Assembly (NCBI RefSeq): GCF_040807025.1
Contig: NC_090953.1
Location: 26,854,269 to 26,918,268, forward strand
Direction of reading: 5' to 3'
Source: Struthio camelus
Taxonomy: Eukaryota > Chordata > Aves > Struthioniformes > Struthionidae
DNA: 64,000 nucleotides
The stretch's first letter is position 1. Every line of letters starts with the position of its first letter. The notes below the pieces were generated by a model that ran no database searches, had not been told where the DNA came from, and worked only from the letters and a program-made list of their open reading frames with translations. This document shows, one piece after another, positions 44,809 to 57,589 of this stretch. A program made the position numbers and the translations under genes.

Positions 44809-45309
44809 CATGCACTTTTCTTCTCCCAGGCGCCTGCAGAGGCCCTTCCACCTCCTGCCAGAAAAAAGCCCAGGTTTCCCCAACAGGTTCATGTTCCCTC
44901 GGGGAGCCACTCCCCTTGCTGCATGCACAGGCAGGGTGAGGCACCCCACAGAGCCCAGGAGAGACAGGGGCCCCCTCCTCCTTCAGCAATGCCTGCCTTG
45001 GCCAAAGCAGCAGGTCTGTCGCCGAGCACAGCTTCCAGGCTGCTTGCCCTGCCCCCCGAGGCATAGCCCTGCAGAAGGAAGCGCCCCAGAATGAAGGTGC
45101 TACCTCCTTTGCTAGAAGCATGACAGGCTTCTGCAAAGGGCTCTGCTGCTCTCCTGAAGGGCCCGCTTCTGACTGCATGGTGCCTCAAGGGCCTGCAGAA
45201 AGGCTGTGCATGGGCGTTGCTGGGGAGATGCAGAAAGCCCCTGGCTCAGCCAGGACCATGTGGCTCAGCCCTGCTATAGCGACAGAGCGGCAAGAAGAGG
45301 TGTCCAGGC

Positions 45310-45381
45310 GGTCCCATGGTGTAATGGTGAGCACTCTGGACTCTGAATCCAGCGATCTGAGTTCAAGTCTCAGTGGGACCT
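45310..45381 (+). tRNA. tRNA-Gln(CUG) (U4)
   Basis: Identical to the U1 gene. It lies in the L-specific block, and the nearest TTTT is about 42 bases downstream (45423-45426). Confidence 0.95.
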
Positions 45382-45518
45382 CAGGCTTCTGCTTCACTGA
45401 GGGCCTGCCTCAGCTGACTGCATTTTACACCCTTGCGTTGCTCTTGGGTAGACTGCTTTACGCACTCCGGTCTTCCTTCCCTCTTCTCGTGCCCCTGGCA
45501 CTGGGTTTGGGCAGAGGG

Positions 45519-46219
45519 TCACAGGATCACTGAACAGCTGAGGTGGGAAGGAACTTCTGCAGACTATCTAGTCCAACCCCTCCTCAAAGCAGGGTCAAGA
45601 AAAGGAGTCTGTTCAGGGCCCTGTGATGTCAAGTTTTGAAAAATCTCCATGGATGGAGACTCCACAGCTTCTCTGGGCAAGCTGTTCCCATGTTTGACAG
45701 CCCCGCACAGTAAAACAGGGGGGGGGTTCTGTGTGTTTAAGTGGAATGTCATGTACTTCATGGCTTGTGCCCACTGCCTCTTGCCCTGTCCCTGGGCACC
45801 GCCAAGAAGCGGCTGGCTCTCTCTTCTCTACTCCCTCTTCCCCCTCTTCGTCCACCACCTCAGGTACTTATACACATTGATAAGATTCCCCCCCACCCCC
45901 ACCCCAACCTTAGCCTTCTCTTCCCCAGGCTAGACAATCCCAGCTCTGTTAGCCTCTCCTGGTATGACAGATGGCGCAAGCCCTTGACCTTCTCTGTGGC
46001 CTTTTGCTGTGCTCACTCCAGTGTGGCCTTGTCTCTCTCGTACCGGGAAGCCCAGAAATGGACACAGCACTCCAGATGTGCTCTCACCAGTGCTGAGCAG
46101 AGGGGAAGGATCACACCTCCCTCAGCCTGCTGGCAACGCTCTTCCTAACGCAGCCCAGGATGCTGCCAGCCGCCTTTGCTGCAAGGGCACGTTGCTGCCT
46201 CAAGTGCTGAAGGCCTTCC
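45519..46219 (-). mobile_element. CR1 LINE 3' fragment, antisense (U4)
   Basis: Full-length version of the fragment, as in U1 2235-2935. Confidence 0.85.
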
Positions 46220-46734
46220 GGGACACAACAGCTCTGCTCTGAAATAAGTGCCCGTGAGATACCAAGCTCCTGGGGAGCTGACAGAGCCCCTAACTGCTGG
46301 AACCAGAAACATGACGGCACCAGTGGAGTCCCTGCAAGGGCACCTGGCATGCAGATGCCCAGGGGCTCCTGCAGAGGGAGGAAGGACACTTTGAAGAGCC
46401 CTGTTCACTTGCTGCCAGGTGCGGACTGGCCCGAGAGGGAAGGCAGAGGCAACAGCCCTGAGTCCGCAGAAGAGCTCCACCTACTGCAAAGATGGTGTAA
46501 CTCGAGCAGCAGTCCCTGCTGGGAGATGTGGGTGGTACAGCTTTGGGAAGAGTAATGCATGAACTGGGGGACTGAACAGTGACACGGGATGTGGCTTGGT
46601 GTTTGGCTGCATGCTTGTAAGTACGAGGCCTTGGTTTGCTCCTGAGCAGCCCCGGTGCTTCTTGCCTCCAGTGCCTCCTGTAAGTAACCACCTGTCTTAG
46701 CAAAAAGAGACAAGGCCCGGACTGTCGGCTCGGC

Positions 46735-47450
46735 AGGCTGGAGAAACGGGCAGACAGGAGCCGCAGGAAGTTCAGCAAGGCAAAGTGCAACGCCCTGCAC
46801 CCGGCGAGGAATAACCCCAGGCACCCGGGGAGGAATAACCCCAGGCGCCAGTACATGGTGGGGGCCGACCTGCTGGAAAGCAGCTTTGCAGAAAAGACCT
46901 GGGGGTCCTGGCACCCTACAAGCTGACCACAAGCCAGCAACGTGCCTTTGTGGCAAAGGCGGCCCACGGTAGGCTGGGCTGCGTGAGGAAGAGTGTTGCC
47001 ACCAGGTCAAGGGAAGTGGTGCTTTCCCCTCTACTCAGCGCTCCAGAGGCCACATCTGGAGCGCGGTCTCCAGTTCTGGGCTCCGCAGTGGAAGAAAGAG
47101 AGGGCCCTACCGGCACGAGTCCAGCAAAGAGGCACAAGGATGATTAGGGGCCTGGAGAACCTCTCATATGAGGAGAGGCTGAGAGAGTCGGGACTGTTGA
47201 GCCCGGAGAAGAGAAGGCTCACGGGGCATCTTACCAGTGCGTATAACTATCCAACGGGAGGGTCGAACGAAGACAGACCAAGGGAGTGGTGCCCCTCTTC
47301 TCGGTGGTGCCCACTGACAGGGCAAGAGTCATCGCACACAAACTGAACACGGGAAATTCAGCTTGAACGTGAGAAAATGCTTCTTTAGCGTGAGGCTGGC
47401 TGAACATTGGAACAGGTGGCCCAGAGAGGTTGTGGATTCTCCATCCTTGG
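46735..47450 (+). mobile_element. CR1 ORF2 C-terminal fragment, sense (U4)
   Basis: Copy of the U1 element at 3451-4166. Confidence 0.85.
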
Positions 47451-48209
47451 TTTTCCCTCCTCAGGTTCTGGCAGAGAGAGGTAAGCTCAGGACAGGGGGG
47501 AATGCTTTCCTGTGCAGAGCGGGTGGCTAACGGAGGCTGGCGGAGAAAGAAACACCACCACGAGTCTCCAGCTATGCTGCACAACATCTTTAATGAGCAG
47601 GAAGGAAAAAAGGAAAAAAAGCAGCACAGAGACCAAGACACATGTTTCCTGGGTTGAGTGAGGCACAGAGAATTGCCCGTTTCCCCAGGACAAGCGGCAT
47701 GCAAAGCGTTTGCCTTTTCCCATTCCAGCTCTACCTTGTGGCAATCACATCCTACCTACAGCAATTCCTAACCCCCAAACCGTCCTGCCGTCAGCAGGAG
47801 ACTCAGCAGAGCGGACGAGCACGAGCTCTTTCTCGAGGAGCTCAGAGTGCAGCAGAGCCAGAGGCAGCATGGCGAGGCCTGGCTCTGTGAGGTGGAGCTG
47901 GGAACTCAGTGCGCTCAGGCCTCCAGCCCTTTCAAGACCCCCACCAGATCAGCCTTTCTTTTCTTTCCTCATCTTTCTCTGTGCCCTCCAAATCCAGTTC
48001 TAGCTGCATGTCCCCGAGGGGCCTGCGGCTGGTTTTCTTAAAATGCACAACAAGCGTTACATCTCACCTTAAGGCTGGATTTGAGGGCCTGGCAGCAAAG
48101 ATTTGCCTAACCCACTGCTTATTGCCCCAGGTCCGGGCACTAAGGACAAGGACAAGGCTGGGCGTGCAGACGTGAGCATGGGGAGTCCAGCAGTGGTGTG
48201 CATGATGCA

Positions 48210-48281
48210 GGGGGTGTAGCTCAGTGGGAGAGCATTTGACTGCAGATCAAGAGGTCCCTGGTTCAACTCCAGGTGCCCCCT
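48210..48281 (+). tRNA. tRNA-Cys(GCA) (U4)
   Basis: Identical cloverleaf to the other units, with anticodon GCA and TTTT at 48292-48295. Confidence 0.96.
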
Positions 48282-48806
48282 CCACTGCTGCTTTTCTTCC
48301 TGGAGCTTCTCCTGTGCCTTGGCGGCCTGCTTCCCCATCCCTCAGTGGGAAGGCTGTGGGGGACAGACACCTGTTCAAAGAGAAAGCCAGGAGCAAAGGC
48401 ATTTCTCCAAAGGCCCTTTCCTGCACTCAGTCCTTTCCCCAGGGCAGGCAGTGAGGTGGCATTGTTGCGCGAACAGGAAACTTTCGCACAGCAGCTCCAT
48501 CTCCTGTGAATAACCACACACACATATACACGCACCCACCCCGCTGCCATCCCTCCCACCATCCCCCGCGAGGACAGCATTATATCTCAAACCTTGACTA
48601 TGACTTGTACAGTAAATACATGAAATACAGGGTGTCCACTTAAGAGAGCAACAGCACAAAGAATGAGGTAGTCATAGTTAAATTTAGCTTGGAAGGCAGC
48701 TTACAGGTCTGTAGTCCAACCTCCAGTTCCGGGCAGGGCTGACTGCAGAGTTACTTGAGGCTGCCTGTGGCCTTGTCCAGTTGAGGTCTGAAAACCCCAG
48801 TGAGGG

Positions 48807-50874
48807 AGAATCACAGAATCACAGAATGGTTTAGGTTGGAAGGGACCTCTGGAGATCATCTAGTCCAACCTCCCTGCTCAAGCAGGGTCCTCTAGAGCAT
48901 ATTGCCCAGGATCACATCCGGACGGGTTTTGAATATCTCCAGCGAAGGAGACTCCACTGCCTCGCTGGGCAACCTCTTCCAGTGCTCTGTCACCCTCCCA
49001 GTGAAGAAGTTTTTTTCTCAGATTCAGATGGAACTTCCTGTGGTTCAGTTTCTGCCCGTTGCCTCTTGTCCTGCTGCTGGGCACCACGGAGAAGAGGCTG
49101 GCCTCATCCTCTTGACACCCCCCTTCAGATACTTATACACGTTGATCAGATCACCTCTCAGTCTTCTCTTCTCCAGACTGAACAGGCCCAGCTCTCGCAG
49201 TCTTTCTTCCTAGGAGAGGTGCTCCAGTCCCCTCACCATCTTTGTAGCCCTCCGCTGGACTCTCTCCAGTAGCGCCATGTCTCTCTTGTACTGGGGAGCC
49301 CAGAATTGGGCACAGTACTCCAGGTGAGGCCTCCCCAGGGCTGAGGAGAGGGGCAGGATCACCTCCCTCCACCTGCTGGCAACACTCTGCCTCATGCACC
49401 CCAGGATACCATTGGCCTTCTTGGCCACAAGCCCACGTTGCTGGCTCATGCTTAACTTGTTTAACCTGAGGACTGGAAGAACCACTCCCAGGTCCTTCTC
49501 GGCAGAGCTACTTTCCAGCAGGTCAACCCCCAGCCTGTACTGCTGCATGGGATTATTTCTCCCGAGGTGCAGGACCTTGCACTTGCCTTTGCTGAACTTC
49601 AGGAGGTTCCTCTCCGCCCAGCTCTCCAGCCTGCCCTGGTCCCTCGGAATGGCAGCACTGCCTTCTGGTGTGTCAGCCACTCCCCCCAGTTTAGTATCCT
49701 CAGCAAACTTGCTGCGGGTGCACTCTGTCCCTTCCTCCAGGTCATTGAGGAATATATTGAACAAGACTGGACCCAGGACTGACCCCCTAGCCAGTGGGGC
49801 ACCACTAGCTACACGCCTCCAACTTGACTCTGCGCCATTCACCACAACCCTCCGAGCTCGGCCATCCAGCCAGTTCTCAATCCACCTCACCGTCCACTCC
49901 TCTAGCCCACACTTGCTGAGTTTACCTACGAGGATGTGATGGGAGACAGTGTCAAAAGCCTTGCTGAAGTCCAGGTAGACAGCATCCACTGCTCTCCCCT
50001 CATCTACCCAGCCGGTCATCCCATCCTAGAAGGCTATCAGATTGGTCAAGCATGATTTCCCTTTGGTGAATCCATGCTGACTACTCCTGATCACCTTCTT
50101 GTCCTCCAGATGCTTAGTGAGGACCTCCAGGAGGAGCTGTTCCATCACCTTTCCTGGGATGGAGGGGAGGCTGACAGGCCTGTAGTTCCCTGGCTCCTCC
50201 TTCTTGCCCTTTTGGAAGGCTGGGGTGACATTGGCTTTCTTCCAGTCCTCAGGCACCTCTCCTGATCTCCAGGACCTCTCCAAGATGATGGAGAGTGGCC
50301 TAGCCATAACATCCGCCAGCTCTCTCAGCACTCGCGGATGCATCCCGTCAGGACCCACGGATTTATGGAGGTCAAGTTTGGACAAAAGATCTCTAACCTG
50401 ATCCTCCTCCTCCACCAAGGGGGAGTCTTCCTTTCTCCAGCCTTCCTCTCTTGTCCCCAGGGTCTGGAATTCCTGAGGGCTGGCCTTAGCAGTGAAGACT
50501 GAAGCAAAGGCAGCATTCAGTAACTCTGCCTTCTCTATTTCCTTTGTTACCAGGGCACCCGCCCCATTCAGCAGCGGGCCCACCTTGGCCCTAGTCTTCC
50601 TCTTGCTAGTGATGTATTTGAAGAAGCCCTTCTTGTTGTCCTTGGCATCCCTTGCCAGATTTCATTCCAACTGGGCCTTAGCCTTCCTCGTCGCATCCCT
50701 GCACACTCTGACAGCGTCCCTGTATTCCTCCCAAGTGGCCTGTCCCCTTTTCCACATTCTGTAGACTTCCTTCTTCTGTTGGAGTTCTGCCAGGAGCTCC
50801 TTGCTCATCCATGCAGGTCTCCTGCCCGCTTTGCTCGACTCGAATCTGCCTGTTCCAGGAGGAAACCACACCCA
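48807..50874 (-). mobile_element. CR1 LINE, 5'-truncated antisense copy (U4)
   Basis: Copy of the U1 element at 5523-7590, with the same tail repeats and lesions. Confidence 0.93.
49210..50871 (-). pseudogene. CR1 ORF2 reverse transcriptase remnant (U4)
   Basis: Same stops (50662-50664, 50026-50028, 49210-49212) and FAED motif as in U1. Confidence 0.9.
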
Positions 50875-51304
50875 CCATGCTTTTTTTCCCCTCTTCTGAT
50901 ATCAAATCAGAATTTCCCTTGTTGCAGCTTGTTCCCATTGTCTCCTGTCCTTTCCTTGTGCACCTGTAAGAAGGAGGCGGCCTCTGTCTTCCCGAGGGTT
51001 CAGCCAGTAGATCTGGCCCGAGGAACTCCCCTTGCTCTTTCACCACACCTGCAGTGAGCCCAGAGGCCCTGTTGCTCTTTGGGGACTGCAGGGGCACAAA
51101 TCCCACCAAGCCCCGAGCCAGTTTAGGGAGCTGATCTGACCTGACCCTAGGGGCTCTCCTTGCCTCCTTCACCACAAGCCATGGGCTTCTCTGAGGGGCA
51201 CAGACTGGAGAGCACAGCATGCAGAGAAGGATGTCCAGGAGGAAAGTCCTGGCCCGAGGCTCTCCACTGCCAGCCGGGGAAAGGAAAAGAGGCAGCGACA
51301 AGCT

Positions 51305-51387
51305 TGTCAGGAGTGGGATTCGAACCCACGCCTCCCACGGAGACTGCGACCTGAACGCAGCGCCTTAGACCGCTCGGCCACCCTGAC
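51305..51387 (-). tRNA. tRNA-Leu(CAG) (U4)
   Basis: Identical to the U1 gene. The terminator TTTT is read on the minus strand at 51288-51285. Confidence 0.96.
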
Positions 51388-53844
51388 CCCTCTGCCAACC
51401 TTGGCTCAGCTCCTGCCCTGAAGGCTGTCCCCTCTGCAGCGTGTCTCTGGCTGTCTCTCCCCAGGAAACAGGGGGTTTGGTTCCTGATGTTTCCCGCCCC
51501 GCAGCCTTCCTGCTGGCCCCAGTTCTGCCCCTGCTCTCCTCTTCCTGCCCGCCTCCAAAGCCAGCCTGGCTGGGGGCTGGGGAAGGGCAAGCTGGGCAGA
51601 ACCTGGTGGGTCAGGAAGCACCACCTCCCCAGCTCCGCTGCCAGCAGGACGGCGTCCTGCGGTGGGCTCAGACCACCAGCCTTGGGGTGCCCTCTCTGCT
51701 GGTGCCACAGAGCTGCCCATGCGGGGCCTCTCAGGGCCACCTTTTCCTGCCTCAGAAATGTCCCAGCCCCCTGGATGCTCTGGGTGGGCGGGGGCAGTGT
51801 GTTAGGGCTGGGAGTGTAGATTAGGCACCATGGACAGCCCCCCCGCCTGGCTCTGGGTTTTCCTGTGTGGCCATCCCCTCCCCACACAGCTTGGGGTGCA
51901 AATGGAGCCTGTGGGCACATCTCCCTTCTTGCACTGTAAAGGAACACTGCCAAGGCCCCCTCCCCACCTCCTGCCCCCGCCCACCCATGCGCGCGCGCAC
52001 ACACACACGCACACGCTTGCAGAGACTGTACAGGCAAGCTTGGCTCAACGAGAGCGATTATCACTAGCGACTCCTGAAACGGTGAGCCCTGCTATTACGG
52101 GATAAGGCCATGCTACGGCTGTGCCAGTCCCACAAGTAGCTGCTGCTGAAAGGGATGGCCACATGCCCCTCTGTCCCAATCCCACCTTGTCCCTCACGCT
52201 GGCTCTGACACTCTCCTGACAGGGAGCTGGTGTAGAGGGTGATGCTGGTTGGGAACCATTGATTTACGTGGGGAGTTACTTTCTCCCGGTGCAGCTCCGT
52301 GAAGCTGCACTCATCATGGGCCCACATAAGCACCGGAGAAAGCACGAGGGAAGCAGAGAGAGGACATGGCCAGAAACAGAGCGGCTTTCGCCTCTGCAGG
52401 GCGCTTTCCTGTCCAGCTGGCTTTTCTGCAGGGCCAAACACCGTGCGCTGGGTGAGCAAGCGAGTGAGCCACGCTTTCAGACAAGCCCTGACTTGCGCAT
52501 GCACAAAATATGCTCTGCTAGCCTCAAACATCTCCGCAAGCCGACAGGAAACTGCGGGCTTACTGACCTCCTGCTGCCTCAGGATGTGGGTCTGGGTGCC
52601 CCCCTGGTTATGCAAGTGGGAGGCCACCGGACCCCTTGACACAGGCACCATGGTGGCAGGTCAGGGGCCAGCTCCGTTAGGCTCTCTGCAGCTGAATTTA
52701 CAACAGCTGGAGCACTGCAGGCCACTCTGCAGAACCAAGAAATGGAGGGGAACAGCTTCCAAGAAGTGGCTTTTTGTGCGGTATCTGTCACTGTTTTCCT
52801 GTACTGTAGACAAAACCAAGGTGGAAAGAGAGGGGCACCTTCAGAGCTTCTTTAAAAGCTTTTCACCATTCAGACCCCGTGCTGCTCCAGCCTCTTAGAG
52901 GAGGAGCCTGAGTGTCCGGGAGCAGCAAGCGCCGGCTGATCCCTAAGGGATGGGGAGCCGGGTGCGATAACACGACTGGCTGGGCAAGGACCTTGCCTGC
53001 CAGGGTCCCTTCCCACCGCCACCAAGCCAGGCAAACAGGGCAGGCCTGGAGATGCTAGCGAGGCTCAGCAAAGAGTACAGATCACCAGGGAAGTTCACCT
53101 GGTGATGAGGCAGGTCCGAGGTCAAGCTGGGAAGTAAATCTGCAGCTCAGGGTCAGGGTCAGAATCGGGTCTGGCAAGGGTGGTGAGGGTCAGACGCAGT
53201 CCAGTGATCACCAGGCAGGTCCATGGTGAAAAGGCAGGTCTGAGGTCAGGCTGGGACGTCAGACCGCGGGTCAGTGTCCAGATCAATGGGGTCCATGGCT
53301 AGGCAGGGACATGGCCGTGACAGAGCCAGAGACTAGTACTCCCACAACATAGCGCAGCCAGAGGAAAGGCCTAGGGCTGAGCTTAAATGGGGCTCCTGGG
53401 CCCACAGGAAGAGGGTGCATGGTGGTGGGGGGGGGAGGTCCGAGCTGAGGCTGGTCAGGGCACTGAAGCCTATCAGTGCCCTCAGGGCTGTGACAGAGGG
53501 GGTCCCTCTCTCTGCTCAGCAGTGCCAGGAGCAGGCAGAAAGAGGGCCCAGCATAGCCCCGTGGTCTCATTGAACAGTCTCCCAAGGCCACCCTCCCACT
53601 GCTCTCCAAGAACCCAGAAACTCAGCGCAGTGACTCAGAAAAATCCAGCTCTGCCCTTGGAGAATATAGGTGTCTTTCTCTCCCTGGGAATGGAGAGAAA
53701 AGTGTGACTTGGAGCTGTGATTTGATTTCAGCACACCTGAGCTCTGTATTCTTGCTCTGGACAAGCCAACATGCTGTCACGGTGCTCCTGAGTCATGGCA
53801 AGAGTACGCATGTCTTTCCCACCGGCAGGCGCCACACAGGCAAG

Positions 53845-54614
53845 TGTGGGACTCCGGATGGTGTAGCCCATAGAAGAGGGGTTTGCTCTGGGGTGCTCCC
53901 CAGGAGTTAGCGAACCCCAGGTGCACCATGGCTGTGGGGTTGCTGCACCCTGGGGGCACACCCTCTAACCACCCCATGATTGACAAGACCACATAAAGGA
54001 GAAGTGACACCGCAGACCCACACCACAAACATCTAGGGGCTGTGGAGCCATCCCCCACAGAACGACCTGTTACTGGGCGTACCGTTACCAACAATTGCTA
54101 CCCATGCTGGGTACGAGGGCTGGGCTGGGCACGAGGTTACCTGTTGGTATGCACTCTGCTATTGACTAGAGCCATACAGCTTTTGTATACCTGTGGGCTG
54201 GCGTTGTTTCGACTGGGTGTAAAAGAGAGGAAGCCCCATGGGTTTGTTGCGGACTTGGACCCATGGTCCGCTGGCCTGCAGACCCGAGGACCCACCCGTC
54301 AGTGGGGATGCCCCTAATGTCAACAGCGTGGTGAGGAGAATCCGGGGAAAACTGTACCGGAGGGGTGGCCCGTGAGGGGCGAGAGCGGTCACCGTACCAC
54401 CGTGCACCCGTGATTTAACCGTACAGCTCTGATAAGTATATGTACTTTCAGTTCTGTTATATTTCTCGCTATACTACACTGCACTTTTAGCTTTGTTATA
54501 ACCTCCCATCTCTAATAAATTCTCACCCTTGACAAATGACAATCTCCCCGGTTCAGCGCAGCTAACTCGGGAATCCGAAAGAATCCCAGACACCCCTCTA
54601 GTGGTGCGTCACAC
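53845..54614 (+). mobile_element. Candidate solo LTR (U4)
   Basis: Copy of the tentative LTR at 10561-11330, with AATAAA at 54514-54519. Confidence 0.35.
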
Positions 54615-54970
54615 CCACGCGCTTTGAAGGCTGATGAACTGAGAAGCCAAAGACTTTGCCCGCAATGCCGCCCCATGGCCAGTTCCTGGGGAAGCAAGAG
54701 GGCTTCCTTCTGCCTTGGTTGGGGACTGGAGGGCTGCGTAGGGAGGGCTCTACCACAGTAACCCCCGGAGGGAGGCTGTGGCAGTCTGAAGGAGTGTGTG
54801 GGGGGGGGGGGGGAAGGGGCTGGGGAGTCAAAGAGAAAGGACAGGACATGAGCCAAGCGCTGAGCAACGACTGAGCTCCAGTTCCTGTGGGGAAGAGGCT
54901 CACTTGCTGCCGTGGTGCAGAGGAGGGAGGAGAGTGCAGCGCTCTCTGGGAGCTGGGAATTCGTGGAACG

Positions 54971-55144
54971 AGACAGACTGGAAGGGATCTCCGGAGGCCT
55001 CTAATTCAACTGCCCGCTCAAAGCAGGACTAGTGCCAAAGCTGGAGCCGGTCGCTCAGTGCCTGGCCCTGACACATTTTGAATTTGCTCTCCACGGAAGG
55101 AGAGTCCAAACTTCTCTGGGCACCTGCTCCACACAGCTTCAATG
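54971..55144 (-). mobile_element. Short CR1-like 3' fragment, antisense (U4)
   Basis: Copy of the U1 fragment at 11690-11863. Confidence 0.6.
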
Positions 55145-55146
55145 CT

Positions 55147-57155
55147 CACTGAGTTAACGCTGCAGTTAACAACTGGCTGCACCGCTGGTGTTGGCAGCAG
55201 GGTTTTGGTTTCTATGACCGTGGGACCCTGTTTGAAGATCTGATGGAGAGAGCTGATGGAGAGAGCTGATGGAGAGAGCTGGGATCCACCTCACCAAGTG
55301 GGGCATGCGTGTCTTTGCCAACAGGTTGACCAGCCTGGCAAGGAGGGCTTTAAACTAGGCAAGATGGGGGAAGGGGAGTGTTATAGAGACAGGATAGTCA
55401 GTAAAACACTGCTCAAGTCAGGATGCCTCCAGCGGGTGCATGCAGCCAGGGGCACAGCGCGGGACATGGCTATGGAGCATCCTCTTGCACCTCTCCTGAG
55501 AAGCCTGCATGCCCCATTTGGCTCTCTGAAATGCCTGTACACCAATGCACGCGGCATGGGGAATCAGCAGGAAGAATTAGAGATCTGTGTGCGGTTGCAG
55601 GGCCAGGATCTCGTTGCAGTTACAGAGACGTGGTGCGATAGCACACGTGACTGGAATGCTGTCATGGATGGCTATGCACTTTTTAGGAAAGATGGCTATG
55701 CACTTTTTAGGAAAGACAGGCTAGGAAGGCGAGGTGCTGTGGAGTTACTCTTTATGTGAGGGAGCAACTAGAATGTCTGGAGCTCTGCCTCGGGGTGGAT
55801 GAAGAGCAAGCTGAGAGCTTATGGGTAAGGATTAAAGGGCAGGCTAACATGGGTGACACTGTTGTGGGGGTTTACTACAGGCCACCTGATCAGGAAGAAG
55901 TAGTCAATGGGGCCTTCTACAGACAGCTGGAAGTAGCCTCACGATCAGAGGCCCTGGTTCTCCCGGGAGACTTCAACCACCCTGACATCTGCTGGGAAGA
56001 GAGCACAGCTAGGCACAAACAGTCGAGGAGGGTCCTGCAGAGCACTGATGATAACTTCTTGACACAGGTGGTGGAGACGCCAACAAGGAGAGGTGTGCTG
56101 CTTGACCTTGTGCTAACAAACAAAGGAGGCCTGGTTGGATCTGTGAAGGCTGGGGGCAGCCTTGGCTGTAGTGGAGTTCAGGCTCCTACGAGGAGGAAGC
56201 AGGGCAATAAGTAATATAAGTCAGATCACAACCCTGGACTTCAGGAGAGCTAACTTTGGCCTCTTCAGGGACCTCCTCAGGGGAATCTCATGGGGTAGGG
56301 CCCTAGCAGGAAGAGGGGTCCAGGAGAGCCGGTTAATATTCAAGCATCGTTTCCTCCAGGCTCAAGACGGGTGCATCCCTCTTGAGTAGGAAGTCCAGCA
56401 AAGTGGGCAGGAGACCTGCATGGATGAGCAAGGAGCTCCTGGCAGAACTCCAACAGAAGAAGGAAGTCTACAGAATGTGGAAAAGGGGACAGGCCACTTG
56501 GGAGGAATACAGGGACGTTGTCAGAGTGTGCAGGGATGCGACGAGGAAGGCTAAGGCCCAGTTGGAATGAAATCTGGCAAGGGATGCCAAGGACAACCAG
56601 AAGGGCTTCTTCAACTACATCCTGGAGGTCCTCACTGAGCATGTGGAGGACAAGGAGGTGATCAGGAGTAGTCAGCACGGGTTCACCAAAGGGAAATCAT
56701 GCTTGACCTTCTCTGATGGCCTGACTGGCTGGGTAGATGAGGGCAGAGCAGTGGATGCTGTCTCCCTGCACTTCAGCAAGGCTTCTGACACTGTCTCCCA
56801 TCACTTTCTCATAGGTAAACTCAGCAAGTGTGGATTGGATGAGTGGACAGTGAGGTGGCCTGAGGACCGGCTGGATGGCCGAGCTCAGAGGGTTGTGGTC
56901 AGTGGCACAGAGGCCTGTAGCTCGCACTGTCCCGCAGGGGTCAGTCCTGGGTCCAGTCCTGTTCAACGTATTCATCGATGACCTGGACGAAGGCACAGAG
57001 TGCACCCGCAGCAAGTTTGCTGAGGATACTAAACTGTGGGGGAGTGGCTGACACACCAGAAGGCAGTGCTGCCGTTCCGAGGGACCAGGACAGGCTGGAG
57101 AGCTGGGCGGAGAGGAACCTCCTGAAGTTCAACAAAGGCAAGGGCAGGGTCCTGC
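55147..57155 (+). mobile_element. CR1 LINE, 3'-truncated sense copy (U4)
   Basis: Copy of the U1 element at 11866-13874. It shares the G state at 56838 with U3. Confidence 0.9.
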
Positions 57156-57517
57156 CATCAGGAAGCTGTGGATTTAGCTCCCTGAAGGGAAGGGAGAAAC
57201 AGCTTTGTGCCCAGGACACCCACACTCTTGTGGGGGGACCTCTCTGTGGTCCACTGCCTGTGAACCACAGCAGTCTCTGCCCCTCGGGGGCACTTTTGGA
57301 GGCCTGGATGCTAAGAAAGCAAAGGAGAAGGTGGGAGAAGATGCTGAGAAAGCAAAGGAGAACGCAGGAGGAGCACAGACAAGGGGCTGAGGAGTGGCAC
57401 AGCCACCAACCAGCCCTGGCCAGAGACCTGGAGCGCAGCACTGCGGGGAGTGCTGGTGCACGTGCCCAAAGTGAGAGGCCCCACCTCTCAGGGGGGCGGG
57501 GTGGGGCAAAAGGGCCA

Positions 57518-57589
57518 TAGCAGAGGATGGTTTCGATCCATCGACCTCTGGGTTATGGGCCCAGCACACTTCCGCTGCGCCACTCTGCT
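57518..57589 (-). tRNA. Initiator tRNA-Met(CAU) (U4)
   Basis: Identical to the U1 gene. The terminator TTTT is read on the minus strand at 57511-57508. Confidence 0.96.
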